Assembly (NCBI GenBank): GCA_037478855.1
Contig: JBBFLY010000009.1
Span: 1 to 56,970, forward strand
Reading direction: 5' to 3'
From: Rhabdothermincola sp037478855
GTDB lineage: Bacteria; Actinomycetota; Acidimicrobiia; Acidimicrobiales; Acidimicrobilacustridaceae
DNA length: 56,970 bases
A program made the position numbers and the translations under genes. The notes below the pieces were generated by a model, which was not told where the DNA came from, did not search any database, and saw only the letters and a list, made by a program, of their open reading frames with translations. Numbering within the stretch: the first letter of the stretch is position 1; every line of letters starts with the position of its first letter. Below, in pieces: positions 16,391 to 27,364 of this stretch.

Positions 16391-17752
16391 TCACTCCGCG
16401 GCGTCGGAGAGCGCCTCGGCGAGCGCCGGGTGGACGAGCAGGCTCTCGACGATGTCGGTGACCCGCAGCCCGGCGTTCACCGCCACGGCGATCACGGAGA
16501 TGAGCTCGGCGGCGTGGCGCCCGACGATCGAGCCCCCGAGCACCACCCCTGTCGCCGGGTCGGAGACGATCTTGACGAAGCCGCGGGGATCGTTGTCGAT
16601 GAGCGCCTTGGCGTTGGCCGAGAAGGGCACCTTGGTGACCCGGATCTTGCGACCCTCCGCGAAGGCATCGGCCTCGGCGAGCCCCACGTCGGCGATCTCG
16701 GGTTCGGTGAAGATGGCCGACGCCGCCTTGTCGTAGTCCAGGTGACGGTGGGGCCCGACGTGCAGACCCATCGCGTGCTCGGCGATCTTGCGTCCCTGCA
16801 TGGCAGCTACCGACGAGAGCGGCAGCTTCCCCGAGAGGTCGCCGGCCGCGTAGATGTGCGGGACGCTCGACTGGCAGTTGTGGTTCACCACCACGTAGCC
16901 ACCCGGATCGACCGCGACCCCTGCGGCATCCAGCCCGAGCCCCTCCGAGTTCGGCACCGAGCCGATGGCGAGGATGGCGTGTGAGCCGCTGAGGGTCCTC
17001 CCGTCGTCGCAGCGGACGGTGACGGAGTCGGCATCCACGTCGATGCCCACCGCGCGCGCACCTTTGAGCAGCCGAATCCCCCGGGCGAGGAAGTCGGCCT
17101 CGAGCGCCGCGGCCACCTCGGGATCCTTCTGAGGGAGGACCTGCTGCCGGCTGACGATGAACGACACCTCACAGCCGAGCGAGGCGAACATGTGGACGAA
17201 CTCCACCCCGGTCACCCCTGCGCCGATCACCACCAGGTGCGAAGGAAGCTCCGGCGGTGGGTACGCGTCCCGCGTGGTGAGCACCCGGTGATGGTCGACC
17301 GGTGCCCAGTCGGGGATCCGGGGACGGCTCCCGGTCGAGAGCACGATGACGTCGGCCTCGAGGAGCTGGCTGCCCTCGGGTCCCTCGACGAGCACCTCGT
17401 TCGGGCCGGTCAGGCGACCACGGCCTTTGAGCAATCGCACGCCCTGGCTCTCGAGCAGCTCGGTCACCGACGCCTGCAGTCGCTGTTCGATCGAGGCGAT
17501 GCGCTCCTTCAACGCGTCGAAGTCGAGCGCGGCGCTGACCTGGGTCAGACCCATCCCCTGCGCCTCGTTGATGAGACGCAGCGCGCTCCCCGTCGCGATC
17601 ATCGCCTTGGAGGGGATGCAGTCCCACAGGTGCGCCGCGCCGCCCACGATGTCCTTCTCAACGAGGACGACCTCCGCGCCGAGACGGGCGGCATGAGTGG
17701 CAGCTTGGTTCCCGGCAGGGCCTCCCCCGATGATGACGAAGCGCTTGACCAT
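16391..17752 (-). CDS. lpdA: Flavoprotein NAD(P)H-quinone reductase (LpdA-like)
   Basis: 453 residues, folded like dihydrolipoamide dehydrogenase: FAD motif GGGPAGNQAA near residue 10, NAD motif GAGVTGVEFVHMF, and YAAGDLSGKLPLSSVAAMQG. The redox motif reads GGAAHLWDCIPSKAM; the first of the two active cysteines is replaced by alanine, as in mycobacterial LpdA, so it cannot be a disulfide reductase and is expected to reduce quinones. The ATG at 17752 is chosen because it starts the Rossmann strand and lies 6 bases after TACCCT (17759-17764). It converges with the carboxylase gene across 120 bases that hold no gene I can see. Confidence 0.88.
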   Translation of the reverse strand: MVKRFVIIGGGPAGNQAATHAARLGAEVVLVEKDIVGGAAHLWDCIPSKAMIATGSALRLINEAQGMGLTQVSAALDFDALKERIASIEQRLQASVTELLESQGVRLLKGRGRLTGPNEVLVEGPEGSQLLEADVIVLSTGSRPRIPDWAPVDHHRVLTTRDAYPPPELPSHLVVIGAGVTGVEFVHMFASLGCEVSFIVSRQQVLPQKDPEVAAALEADFLARGIRLLKGARAVGIDVDADSVTVRCDDGRTLSGSHAILAIGSVPNSEGLGLDAAGVAVDPGGYVVVNHNCQSSVPHIYAAGDLSGKLPLSSVAAMQGRKIAEHAMGLHVGPHRHLDYDKAASAIFTEPEIADVGLAEADAFAEGRKIRVTKVPFSANAKALIDNDPRGFVKIVSDPATGVVLGGSIVGRHAAELISVIAVAVNAGLRVTDIVESLLVHPALAEALSDAAE

Positions 17753-17758
17753 GGCCCG

Positions 17759-17764
17759 AGGGTA
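17759..17764 (-). promoter_or_regulatory. lpdA: Predicted -10 box TACCCT, leaderless lpdA
   Basis: TACCCT, a 6-base spacer (CGGGCC), then the ATG at 17752, with no Shine-Dalgarno. Confidence 0.45.
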
Positions 17765-17780
17765 CCTACCGGCCGTTCGT

Positions 17781-18563
17781 TCACGGGGCGGGTCGAGCAA
17801 GACGGACCAGCCGGTGATCCGGGGTGAACAGCCGCCGTGTCAGACCCACCCCGACCACCGTCACGCTGGTGGCCACCGACCCGAGGACCAGATACATGAT
17901 CGCCAGCTGCACCACCACGGCGTCGAACGGGTCGACCCCGGCGAGGATGAGGCCGGTCATCGCCCCAGGCAGGATCACGAGCCCGACCGCCTTGGTGGCC
18001 TCGATCTGCGGCACTAGGGCGGTGCGCAGCGCGTCTCGCACGTAGGGGGCCGCCGCGCTGCGCCACGGATAGCCCAGCGCGAGTCGGGCCTCCACCTCTG
18101 GGCGCTTGTCACGGAGCTCAGCCACGATCCGCCGAGCGGCGAGCACCTCAGAGGTCATCGAGTTGCCGATCATCATGCCTGCGAGGGGAACGACTGCGCG
18201 CCCCTCGAGGGGGAAGACGCCGAACCCGAAGATGACACCCAGGCTCACGATGGCGACCGCAGCCGTCGCCACCAGCGCGATGGAGAACGCAGCGGGCACC
18301 TCGGGTGCCCGCCGGCGCACGGTGAACGCCGCGAACACCACCATCGCCACGACCCAGGTGAACGCCCACACGACCGGTTGATCGGGGCGGAGCACCAGTT
18401 GGAGGGCCCATCCGACCAGCAGCAGCTGGATGGCGGCCCGGCTCGACGCCTGAAGGATCGGCCCTTCGAGCCGCAGACGCTGCGCGAACGAAAGGCCGAC
18501 TGCGACGGCGACCAGCACGAGCGACGCGGCCAGTCCCGTCCAACCGATCCCTGGTTCAGGCAT
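17781..18563 (-). CDS. ABC transporter permease, FetB/UPF0014 family
   Basis: 260 residues with about seven hydrophobic helices. The family core is clear: PLAGMMIGNSMTSEVLAARR, RDALRTALVPQIEATKAVGL, and VILPGAMTGLILAGVDP. In E. coli the relative FetB works with FetA to export iron. The ATG at 18563 overlaps the end of the ATPase gene upstream by 8 bases, so the pair is one transport operon. The substrate (iron or another metal or organic cation) is an inference from family only. Confidence 0.87.
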   Translation of the reverse strand: MPEPGIGWTGLAASLVLVAVAVGLSFAQRLRLEGPILQASSRAAIQLLLVGWALQLVLRPDQPVVWAFTWVVAMVVFAAFTVRRRAPEVPAAFSIALVATAAVAIVSLGVIFGFGVFPLEGRAVVPLAGMMIGNSMTSEVLAARRIVAELRDKRPEVEARLALGYPWRSAAAPYVRDALRTALVPQIEATKAVGLVILPGAMTGLILAGVDPFDAVVVQLAIMYLVLGSVATSVTVVGVGLTRRLFTPDHRLVRLARPAP

Positions 18564-19263
18564 CGGGTCGACCCCTGCCACGTTCGATGAACGCCGTGGC
18601 CTCGTCCAACGACGCGACCTTTCCGTCCACGAGCACGAGCGCCTGCTCGGCCAGTCGATCAGCCTGGTGCAGGTCGTGTGTGACCCAGACCACCCCGACT
18701 CCCGTGTCCACCAGGGTGCGGGCGAGGCGCTCGATGACCTCGCTGTTGGCGGGGTCGAGCGACGACGTCGGCTCATCCATGAGGAGGAGGGAGGGACGGG
18801 TCAGCAGCGCACGTGCGAGGCATACCCGCTGCGCCTCGCCCCCCGAGAGCTGGTCGGCGTCGCGATCGAGGAAGGTGTCGTCGAGACCTGCGACGGCGAG
18901 CACCTCGAGCAGCTCGGCAGGGTCCGACCGGTCCTGGTCGAGACTTCCCGGGCCGAGCATCCGGGCCTTCCGGGCGACCTCCAGGTTGTCGCGGACGGTC
19001 TCGGCGAACAGCACCGGACGCTGGAAGATCATGCCGACCCGCCGGCGGAGCGCGAGCGGATCGAGCGCTGCGAGGTCGCGCCCTCCGAGGAGCACCCGGC
19101 CCTCGGAAGGCACCTCCAGGCGGTTGCACACTCGCAGCAGCGTCGTCTTCCCGGCTCCGGAAGGTCCGAGGACCACACTGACGCCACAGAGCGGGAACTG
19201 ACACGAGACACGGTCGAGGATGCGTCGGCCACCTTCACCCACAACGGTGACCGACTCGAGCAC
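18556..19263 (-). CDS. ABC transporter ATP-binding protein (FetA-like)
   Basis: 235 residues with Walker A GPSGAGKTTLL, Q-loop MIFQRPVLFAE, signature LSGGEAQRVCLARALL, and Walker B LLLMDEPTSSLDP. The open frame extends 90 codons further, but that stretch has no homology-like pattern and reaches the mutase promoter. The GTG at 19263 has a good ribosome binding site (AGGAGA, 7 bases upstream, at 19271-19276) and starts the ATPase fold properly, so I choose it. It energises the adjacent permease. The 233 bases between it and the mutase start hold the divergent promoters and no gene I can see. Confidence 0.87.
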   Translation of the reverse strand: MLESVTVVGEGGRRILDRVSCQFPLCGVSVVLGPSGAGKTTLLRVCNRLEVPSEGRVLLGGRDLAALDPLALRRRVGMIFQRPVLFAETVRDNLEVARKARMLGPGSLDQDRSDPAELLEVLAVAGLDDTFLDRDADQLSGGEAQRVCLARALLTRPSLLLMDEPTSSLDPANSEVIERLARTLVDTGVGVVWVTHDLHQADRLAEQALVLVDGKVASLDEATAFIERGRGRPDA

Positions 19264-19482
19264 CAGGCAGTCTCCTGTAGCTCTCGCCGACGTTCCAGCA
19301 TCCACCGTCGAAGCTTGCCACCGCCGGGCCGGAGGGTGGGACGCCGAACCACCCACCGCCTCGAACATCGCGGGGAAGACCGTTCTTCGGGACGTCACCC
19401 AGAGCCCGAGGGTGAGCACAGACATCGAGCGGCGCCGAGCCGAGAGGGGTCTGCCGTTTTCCGACGGCATCCACCGAGACCG

Positions 19483-19488
19483 TAGCCT
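19483..19488 (+). promoter_or_regulatory. Predicted -10 box TAGCCT of the mutase operon
   Basis: TAGCCT ends 8 bases before the GTG at 19497, without a Shine-Dalgarno. The same hexamer precedes metH at 50126. Confidence 0.45.
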
Positions 19489-19496
19489 GAGCGTTC

Positions 19497-21661
<2,165 letters not shown>

Positions 21662-21665
<4 letters not shown>

Positions 21666-22675
21666 CCCCGACGCCCGACGAGCTGGTTCGCGGCATCCGG
21701 GCCCGAGATCGCCGGGCGCTGGCTCGCGCCATCACCTTCGCCGAATCCTCTCGTGCCGACCACCGCGCGCTCACGGCCGCGGTGCTCGAGCAGCTGCTCC
21801 CCGACACCGGCCGCGCCGTGCGCGTGGGTATCAGCGGACCGCCCGGCGTCGGGAAGTCGACGTTCATCGAAGCGCTCGGCCTCCGCATCGTGGAGCAGCA
21901 CACGCTGGCCGTGCTGGCGATCGATCCATCCAGCAGACGCTCAGGGGGTTCGATCCTCGGTGACAAGACCCGCATGGGCGAGCTGGCCAGGCAGCCCCGG
22001 GCGTTCATCCGTCCTACACCGGGCGGTGATCACCTCGGCGGTGTCGCCCGACGCACCCGTGAGGCGATCCTGCTCTGCGAAGCGGCCGGCTTCGAGGTCG
22101 TCATCGTGGAGACGATCGGGGTCGGCCAGTCCGAGGTGACGGTCGGCGACATGGTGGACCTCTTCCTCCTGCTGGTCGCGCCCGGCGGTGGCGATGAGCT
22201 GCAGGGGATCAAGCGGGGGATCATGGAGCTCGCCGATCTGGTCGTGGTCAACAAGGCTGACGGCGATCTGGCGGCGGCCGCTGGGAGGACGGCCGCCGAC
22301 TACGCGAACGCCGTGCACCTCCTGCGCCCCAGGTGGCGTGCCTGGCAGACGCAGGTCCTCACCTGCTCGGCGCTCACCGGCACCGGTCTCAGCGAGGTGT
22401 GGGAGGCGATCCAGAACTTCCACCGGGCGCTGAGCGCCTCCGGGGAGCTCGCGGAGCTGCGAGCCGCCCAGGCGAAGGCCTGGATGTGGGCCGAGGTGCG
22501 CGACTCGCTGCTCGAGCGGTTCCTGCGCGCCGAGCGGGTCCGCGCGCTGCTCCCCGAGGTCGAACGGCGGGTCGTGCGCGGCGAGACCACACCATCGGTG
22601 GCCGCTGACGAGCTGCTTGCAGCGTTCGAAGCCGACAGCGCCGGGCACGACGGGCGCACGGGTGCCCCCACCTGA
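21662..22675 (+). CDS. meaB: Methylmalonyl-CoA mutase chaperone GTPase
   Basis: P-loop GTPase of the MeaB/ArgK family, 337 residues, which protects the mutase and gates adenosylcobalamin loading. The P-loop GPPGVGKS is at residues 59-66; AIDPSSRRSGGSILGDKTRM and FIRPTPGGDHLGGV are family signatures, followed by VIVETIGVGQSE and the guanine-specificity motif VVNKADGD. GTG start coupled to the mutase by GTGA. Its direct coupling to the mutase strongly supports the mutase assignment. The gene converges with the methyltransferase gene, seven bases apart. Confidence 0.93.
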
Positions 22676-22682
22676 CACCCCG

Positions 22683-24383
22683 TCACGGAGCGGGCGGACC
22701 CTCGGGTCCCAGCCGATCGAACAGGCGGCGGGCCAGCACCCCGATCCGAACTCCGATCCAAACCCCGATCCGGTGCTCAGCCGCTCTCCGCCAGATGTCC
22801 CGCTCGGCCTCTGCCGCCTGCAGACGGGCACCGAGCTCGCCCAGGTGCCCCGAGAGGGTCTGCAGCTGCTGATCGCGGGCAGCGAGCTGAGACCGCAGGG
22901 CGACCAGACGCTCCTCGACGCTGAGGACCCGCCTGCGCAGGTCGGCGAGTCGCGCCGCGTCCCCCACACGCAGCAGCATCGGCGACTCGGCGAGGGCGTC
23001 GGTGACCCGCTCGTCGTCGAGGATCGGATCAGGCAGCTGGCGGCTCGGGACCAGCACCTCCGTCATCCCCGCGACCTGCACGCCGCAGAGGGCGGCAGCA
23101 CGGGCGAGGAACGCCGCCAGGGCCGACTCCCCGTGGCGCGGCTCGATCAGGAGGCCTGCCGTCTGGACGACCTCGGCCGGGACCGCGTACCCCGCCGGCA
23201 CCACCGGCGCCGGCTCATCGACGTGCAGGGGGTCGAGCGTCCCGGCGGTGATCTCCTCGGCGCCCGCTGCGAGCTGGTCATAGGACCCGACACCGTTGGT
23301 CGCGTCCGTCTCGTCGTAGACCCGCACCCTGCTCCGCAGGATCGCGCCGACGGCGACCTGCTCAACCGCGGCGAGAGCCCGGAGCCAACCCGGAGGGACC
23401 CGCTGTCCCGACTCCAGCACCACCACGTAGCGACCCCGGGCCTCTCGCAGCGCCTCGTTGATTAGCGCCACGCGGGAACGCTGATCGGGGGCGACGACGA
23501 CGCGGATCTCATGGTCGAGGTCGGCGTTCGCATCGAGATCCCGGCGCAGTGCGTCGACGCCGGGATCATCGGCGTCCTGCCGGCCGACCAGGACCACCGT
23601 GGCGAAGGGCCGGAGCTCGTCGATGTCGGTGCGTTCCGCTCGCGCCGGTGGATGGCCCAACCGGAAGAGACGGACGAACTGGAACGTCGAGCCGTACGGG
23701 TCGGCGGCGTCACGCCAGGCTCGGAGGAGATCGTGCGCGGGGGTGCCGGGACGCAGGACCGGCGTGTAGGAGGGAAAGCACTGGTCGCTCACCGGGCGCA
23801 CGACGTCGTCGGCGTCGACCTGCAGCCAGCCCGCCTCGCCGAAGACCCGTACGAGGTCCCGTCCCGAGAGGAACTGCGCGTGGGTCCGGTCGAGCAGCCC
23901 CTCGTCGGTCGTGTCCCATCGACCCATGAGCAGCTTCGCACCGATGTCGTAGTGGGTGACGTTCGGGAAGCTGACCACCAGCCGGGCATCGCTCGGCTGG
24001 GCCACGGACACCAGCGCCCGCAGCGTCGCCGGGATGTCGAGCAGGTGCTCGAGCACGTCGAGCGCGAGGATGGCCGAGACCCGCCTCTCTCCGACGATCC
24101 CGCGCAGACGATCGGCGAGCTCCTGCTCGGCGGCCAGGAGGTCACAGCGGTGAGCCTCATGGCCACGGTCGCGAAGCTCGGCCAGTGCCCGCTCGTCGAC
24201 GTCGACGCCCACGTAGTGGTGACCGAGCGAGGTCAGCGGTTCGGCGATCGCGCCGAAGCCGCATCCGATGTCGAGCACGACACCCGGTTCGAGCTTCGCG
24301 GCTTCGATGAGGCGGACCGCGCTGCCGGAGGAGGTCTCCGGGTCGAACCCGTGGCGGTAGCGGACGTCACCCTGGTCGGTCAT
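22683..24383 (-). CDS. SAM methyltransferase fused to a degenerate GT2-like region and coiled coil
   Basis: 566 residues. Residues ~1-215 are a class I methyltransferase: VVLDIGCGFGAIAE at 36-49, VGVDVDERAL, AILALDVLEHLLD. Residues ~240-400 resemble a GT2 glycosyltransferase half (EIRVVVAPDQRSRVALINEA, GRYVVVLESGQRVPPGWL) but lack a clear DxD, so activity is doubtful. Residues ~480-535 are rich in Leu, Arg and Glu heptads (RRRVLSVEERLVALRSQLAA) and are likely coiled coil. The tail carries IGV repeats and a short amphipathic end. It is coupled by ATGA to the large glycosyltransferase. In ABC-exported glycans, methylation plus a coiled coil can control chain length; that analogy (WbdD) is inference. 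Confidence 0.75.
   Translation of the reverse strand: MTDQGDVRYRHGFDPETSSGSAVRLIEAAKLEPGVVLDIGCGFGAIAEPLTSLGHHYVGVDVDERALAELRDRGHEAHRCDLLAAEQELADRLRGIVGERRVSAILALDVLEHLLDIPATLRALVSVAQPSDARLVVSFPNVTHYDIGAKLLMGRWDTTDEGLLDRTHAQFLSGRDLVRVFGEAGWLQVDADDVVRPVSDQCFPSYTPVLRPGTPAHDLLRAWRDAADPYGSTFQFVRLFRLGHPPARAERTDIDELRPFATVVLVGRQDADDPGVDALRRDLDANADLDHEIRVVVAPDQRSRVALINEALREARGRYVVVLESGQRVPPGWLRALAAVEQVAVGAILRSRVRVYDETDATNGVGSYDQLAAGAEEITAGTLDPLHVDEPAPVVPAGYAVPAEVVQTAGLLIEPRHGESALAAFLARAAALCGVQVAGMTEVLVPSRQLPDPILDDERVTDALAESPMLLRVGDAARLADLRRRVLSVEERLVALRSQLAARDQQLQTLSGHLGELGARLQAAEAERDIWRRAAEHRIGVWIGVRIGVLARRLFDRLGPEGPPAP
22741..22771. repeat. 12-base tandem repeat inside the methyltransferase gene
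   Basis: CCGATCC recurs at 22741, 22753 and 22765, a 12-base period encoding IGVWIGVRIGV-like residues near the protein's C-terminus. Confidence 0.7.
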
Positions 24384-27364
24384 GGTTGCGGCCCCGGATC
24401 GGTGAGGAACTCGTAGATCCCCTCGAAGGCCGCGTCCCAGTCACCGTGGCGGGCCGCGATGTCCTCGAGGCCGCGTGCGCCGAGGCGGACCCGGAGAGCC
24501 GGATCAGCCACGAGCGTCCCGATCGCCTCCGCGAGCCCGTCGACCGTCCGGCGGCACCGCAGCGAGTTCTCACCGTGGTGGAGGATCCAGTCTCCCGCCG
24601 GGTTGTCGAACGCCACGACCGGCACTCCGCACGCCATCAGCTCCAGCGGCAGGTACGACGGATGAGCCGACACGGTGAGCGCCACGCCGACATCGCACGT
24701 CCGATACAGCTGACCCGTCTCGCGGTAGTCGAGCAGGCCAAGGTGCTGGATGCCCCGGCCCAGATCGTCCGGGGTGGCCCACGAGCCTGCGGTGACGATG
24801 TGGACACCGTCCCCGAAGCGCTCCTTCACCCGGGCCAGCGCGGGCTCGGCCAGCTCCCAACAGTTCCGCCAGTGACCGGGACGTGCGTACACGAACACCC
24901 GAACCGGGCCGTCGTGGTCGAGCGAGGATCGCCCGTCGGGGTGGAAGACCGAGCGATCGACCGCGGGGGTGAACGCGAAGCCCTCCCCCCCGTAGATGTC
25001 GCGGTAGATCCGCAGCAGGTTGTCAGTGTTGCAGAGGCCGTACAGACCCAGCCGGTAGCTCTCCTCGGCGAGCGCGTACTGGGTGCCCGCCGGGTAGAAC
25101 ATCGGCTCGAAATCCTGGATGAGGTACATCTTGCGGCGGGTACGTCGGAACCGAGCCACCGAGTACGCCGTAACCCACAGGGTGGCGATCGACACGTCGG
25201 CGGGAGGGGCCGCATCTAGCGCCGGATCGGTGGGACCGTCGATGAAGGCGATCGGCGACCCGGCGAGGGACGGGAACGCGGCGGCGAGCGCCGACCGGAA
25301 GAACGGCTCGTTCGCCGCGGCCATCACCACGAACTGGTTCCGCACGCCGTAGGTCCGTGCCAGGTGATCGGCCAGGCGCAGCGCGGTGTTGATGCCGCCG
25401 TAGAAGGGGCTGTCGATGTCCGGCACGAACCAGTTGATCGTCTGCGGGGCATGCGCGCCGGTGTTCGCGGCGTGCAGCGACCGGACACCGGCGGCGACCC
25501 GGTCGTCAGCGCGACACACCTCCGCCAGCCACGCGGCCTCCGAACCGTCCGAGGTCTGGCGGAAGACCTTGAACGAGCGGTTCAGCACCTCGCCGACCTT
25601 CTCCAGAGGAGGTGGCTCACCAGCGGCGGCGAAGCGGGGCACGCGACTGTGGAGGGAGAGGTTGGGGGTGAAGTAGGGGTCCCCCGCTCGAAGCCACTTC
25701 TGGTACCGCCAGTAGCTGGCGAAGAAATCCCCGGTCGGGACGTCGCTCCCCCGGGTCGCCGACTCGAGGTGACGAACCAGGGCGTAGGGCGTGCAGACGT
25801 TGCGGTAGCCGTGGAACCGGCTGTCGAGTCCGAGCACCACGTCGCTGCCGCAGAGCACGAACCGCTCGTCGAAGCCACCGATGCGTTCGAAGAGCTCCCT
25901 CCTGACCGCGACGCACGCCGCAGTGACCGAGAGCAGGTCCCGGTACCACCCGGTGGGGCCGAACGGGGTGTCCGTCCCGGGTGCCACCCCTTCGAAGAGG
26001 TGGTCGGCGAACCCGTTCATGCCCAGGATCACCCCGCCGTGCTGGATGAGCCCATCAGGGCCGATCAGCTGCGCGCCCACCAGCCCGATGCCGGGTTGCT
26101 GCACCCAGCCGACCATCTCGGCCAGCCAACCCGGGTCGGTCGGCTCGGTGTCGTCGTTCAGGAAGAGCAGCACCTCACCTCGGGCCTCGGCAGCTGCCGC
26201 GTTGTTCACCGCCGAGTAGTTGAACGGCTCCTCCCACCAGCTCACGGTGACATCGATCGAACCGACGAACTGGCCATACCAGGCCTCGTTCTCCGGGGTG
26301 CGCGCGCCGTTGTCGACGATCCGCACGTCGAACGAGGGGTAATCGGTGCGAGCCAGGGCGGCCAGGCAGGTCGAGAGCATGGCCCGGTTGTGCCTGGTGG
26401 GGATCACGATGGTGACGTGCGGCGGGTCGGCCACCACCCAGCGCACCCTCACCCCGGTGGGCACCGATGACACCTCGGCGGGGCGTCCGAGGCGATCCAG
26501 GTGGCCCTGCACGATCTCGACCGCGAGGTCGCCGGGGACCACGGGCCGCCGCCGGATGTGGCTCAGGACCTTCGGGAGCCGTGCCACCGAGCCCTCCTCG
26601 AGCCCGAGCCGCAGGAGCAGGTCCCACCAGCTCCCGTCACCGAGCTGCGGGCGCAGACCTCCCGCCTCGGCGACCCGCTCCCGCCTGACCGCGAACGACC
26701 GACCGAGGTAGTTCGCGCCGAGCAGCATGTCCGGTGACCACGATGGTCGGAACAGCGGTTCGCGCACCGTCCCATCGGCGCTGAGCAGATCGTCGTCCCA
26801 GTGGACCAGGTCCACCGACGGGTCGTCGGTCACCGTCGCGGCGATGCGGAAGAGGAGGTCCGGCTCGATCCTGTCCCCCGCCTCGAGGACCAGCACGAAA
26901 GCCCGGCGATCCCCCTCGCTCATCAGACGTGCCACGACGGCCGCGGCATCGCCGGCGGGGTCCGCCCAGCGCACCCGCTGGTCCGCGACCGCACCGGCAT
27001 CCGCCCCCACGACCACCGCCGACCAGCCGCCGAAGGTCTGCAGCTGCAAGGAGCGCAGCGTCGCGCTGAGCGCGGCGCCGGAGCCCGGCGGGGCGAGCAC
27101 CACGCACTCCACGGCACAGGCCAGCTGGCCCTCCGCGGCCCGGCTCGTCTGGTGGAGGAGCTCCTCCGCGCTGACCCGGCTGTGGCGGAGGAACGCCGCG
27201 TAGTCGGGCTCGGCGGCCTCGGGCGCCGTCGCGACCGCCCACAGCGCTCGGGCTCGGCGGGCGTAGCGCAGCCCGTCGTAGGCCAGTTGCCGCCCCAGCC
27301 GCAGCGCGGCACGCCGGGTGGTGCCGGGCGGGACGAGCCGATCGACGACCTGACGGACGTCCAT
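24380..27364 (-). CDS. Multi-domain glycosyltransferase: two GT2 modules plus a WsaF-like GT4 module
   Basis: 994 residues. The ATG at 27364 has a textbook ribosome binding site (AAGGAGGTG). Residues ~95-300 form a GT2-like module (VLEAGDRIEPDLLFRIA, VDLVHWDDD). Residues ~325-590 form a complete GT2 module (VTIVIPTRHN, LLFLNDDTEP, GLVGAQLIGPDG, HGGVILG). Residues ~655-994 resemble WsaF-type rhamnosyltransferases (INWFVPDIDSPFYGGINTA, YLIQDFEPMFYPAGTQYALA, YARPGHWRNCWELA, LPLELMACGVPVVAFDN). It overlaps the wzt stop by one base. One polypeptide may add two or three sugars; rhamnose is favoured by the WsaF-like part and by the rml genes nearby. Confidence 0.85.
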   Translation of the reverse strand: MDVRQVVDRLVPPGTTRRAALRLGRQLAYDGLRYARRARALWAVATAPEAAEPDYAAFLRHSRVSAEELLHQTSRAAEGQLACAVECVVLAPPGSGAALSATLRSLQLQTFGGWSAVVVGADAGAVADQRVRWADPAGDAAAVVARLMSEGDRRAFVLVLEAGDRIEPDLLFRIAATVTDDPSVDLVHWDDDLLSADGTVREPLFRPSWSPDMLLGANYLGRSFAVRRERVAEAGGLRPQLGDGSWWDLLLRLGLEEGSVARLPKVLSHIRRRPVVPGDLAVEIVQGHLDRLGRPAEVSSVPTGVRVRWVVADPPHVTIVIPTRHNRAMLSTCLAALARTDYPSFDVRIVDNGARTPENEAWYGQFVGSIDVTVSWWEEPFNYSAVNNAAAAEARGEVLLFLNDDTEPTDPGWLAEMVGWVQQPGIGLVGAQLIGPDGLIQHGGVILGMNGFADHLFEGVAPGTDTPFGPTGWYRDLLSVTAACVAVRRELFERIGGFDERFVLCGSDVVLGLDSRFHGYRNVCTPYALVRHLESATRGSDVPTGDFFASYWRYQKWLRAGDPYFTPNLSLHSRVPRFAAAGEPPPLEKVGEVLNRSFKVFRQTSDGSEAAWLAEVCRADDRVAAGVRSLHAANTGAHAPQTINWFVPDIDSPFYGGINTALRLADHLARTYGVRNQFVVMAAANEPFFRSALAAAFPSLAGSPIAFIDGPTDPALDAAPPADVSIATLWVTAYSVARFRRTRRKMYLIQDFEPMFYPAGTQYALAEESYRLGLYGLCNTDNLLRIYRDIYGGEGFAFTPAVDRSVFHPDGRSSLDHDGPVRVFVYARPGHWRNCWELAEPALARVKERFGDGVHIVTAGSWATPDDLGRGIQHLGLLDYRETGQLYRTCDVGVALTVSAHPSYLPLELMACGVPVVAFDNPAGDWILHHGENSLRCRRTVDGLAEAIGTLVADPALRVRLGARGLEDIAARHGDWDAAFEGIYEFLTDPGPQP

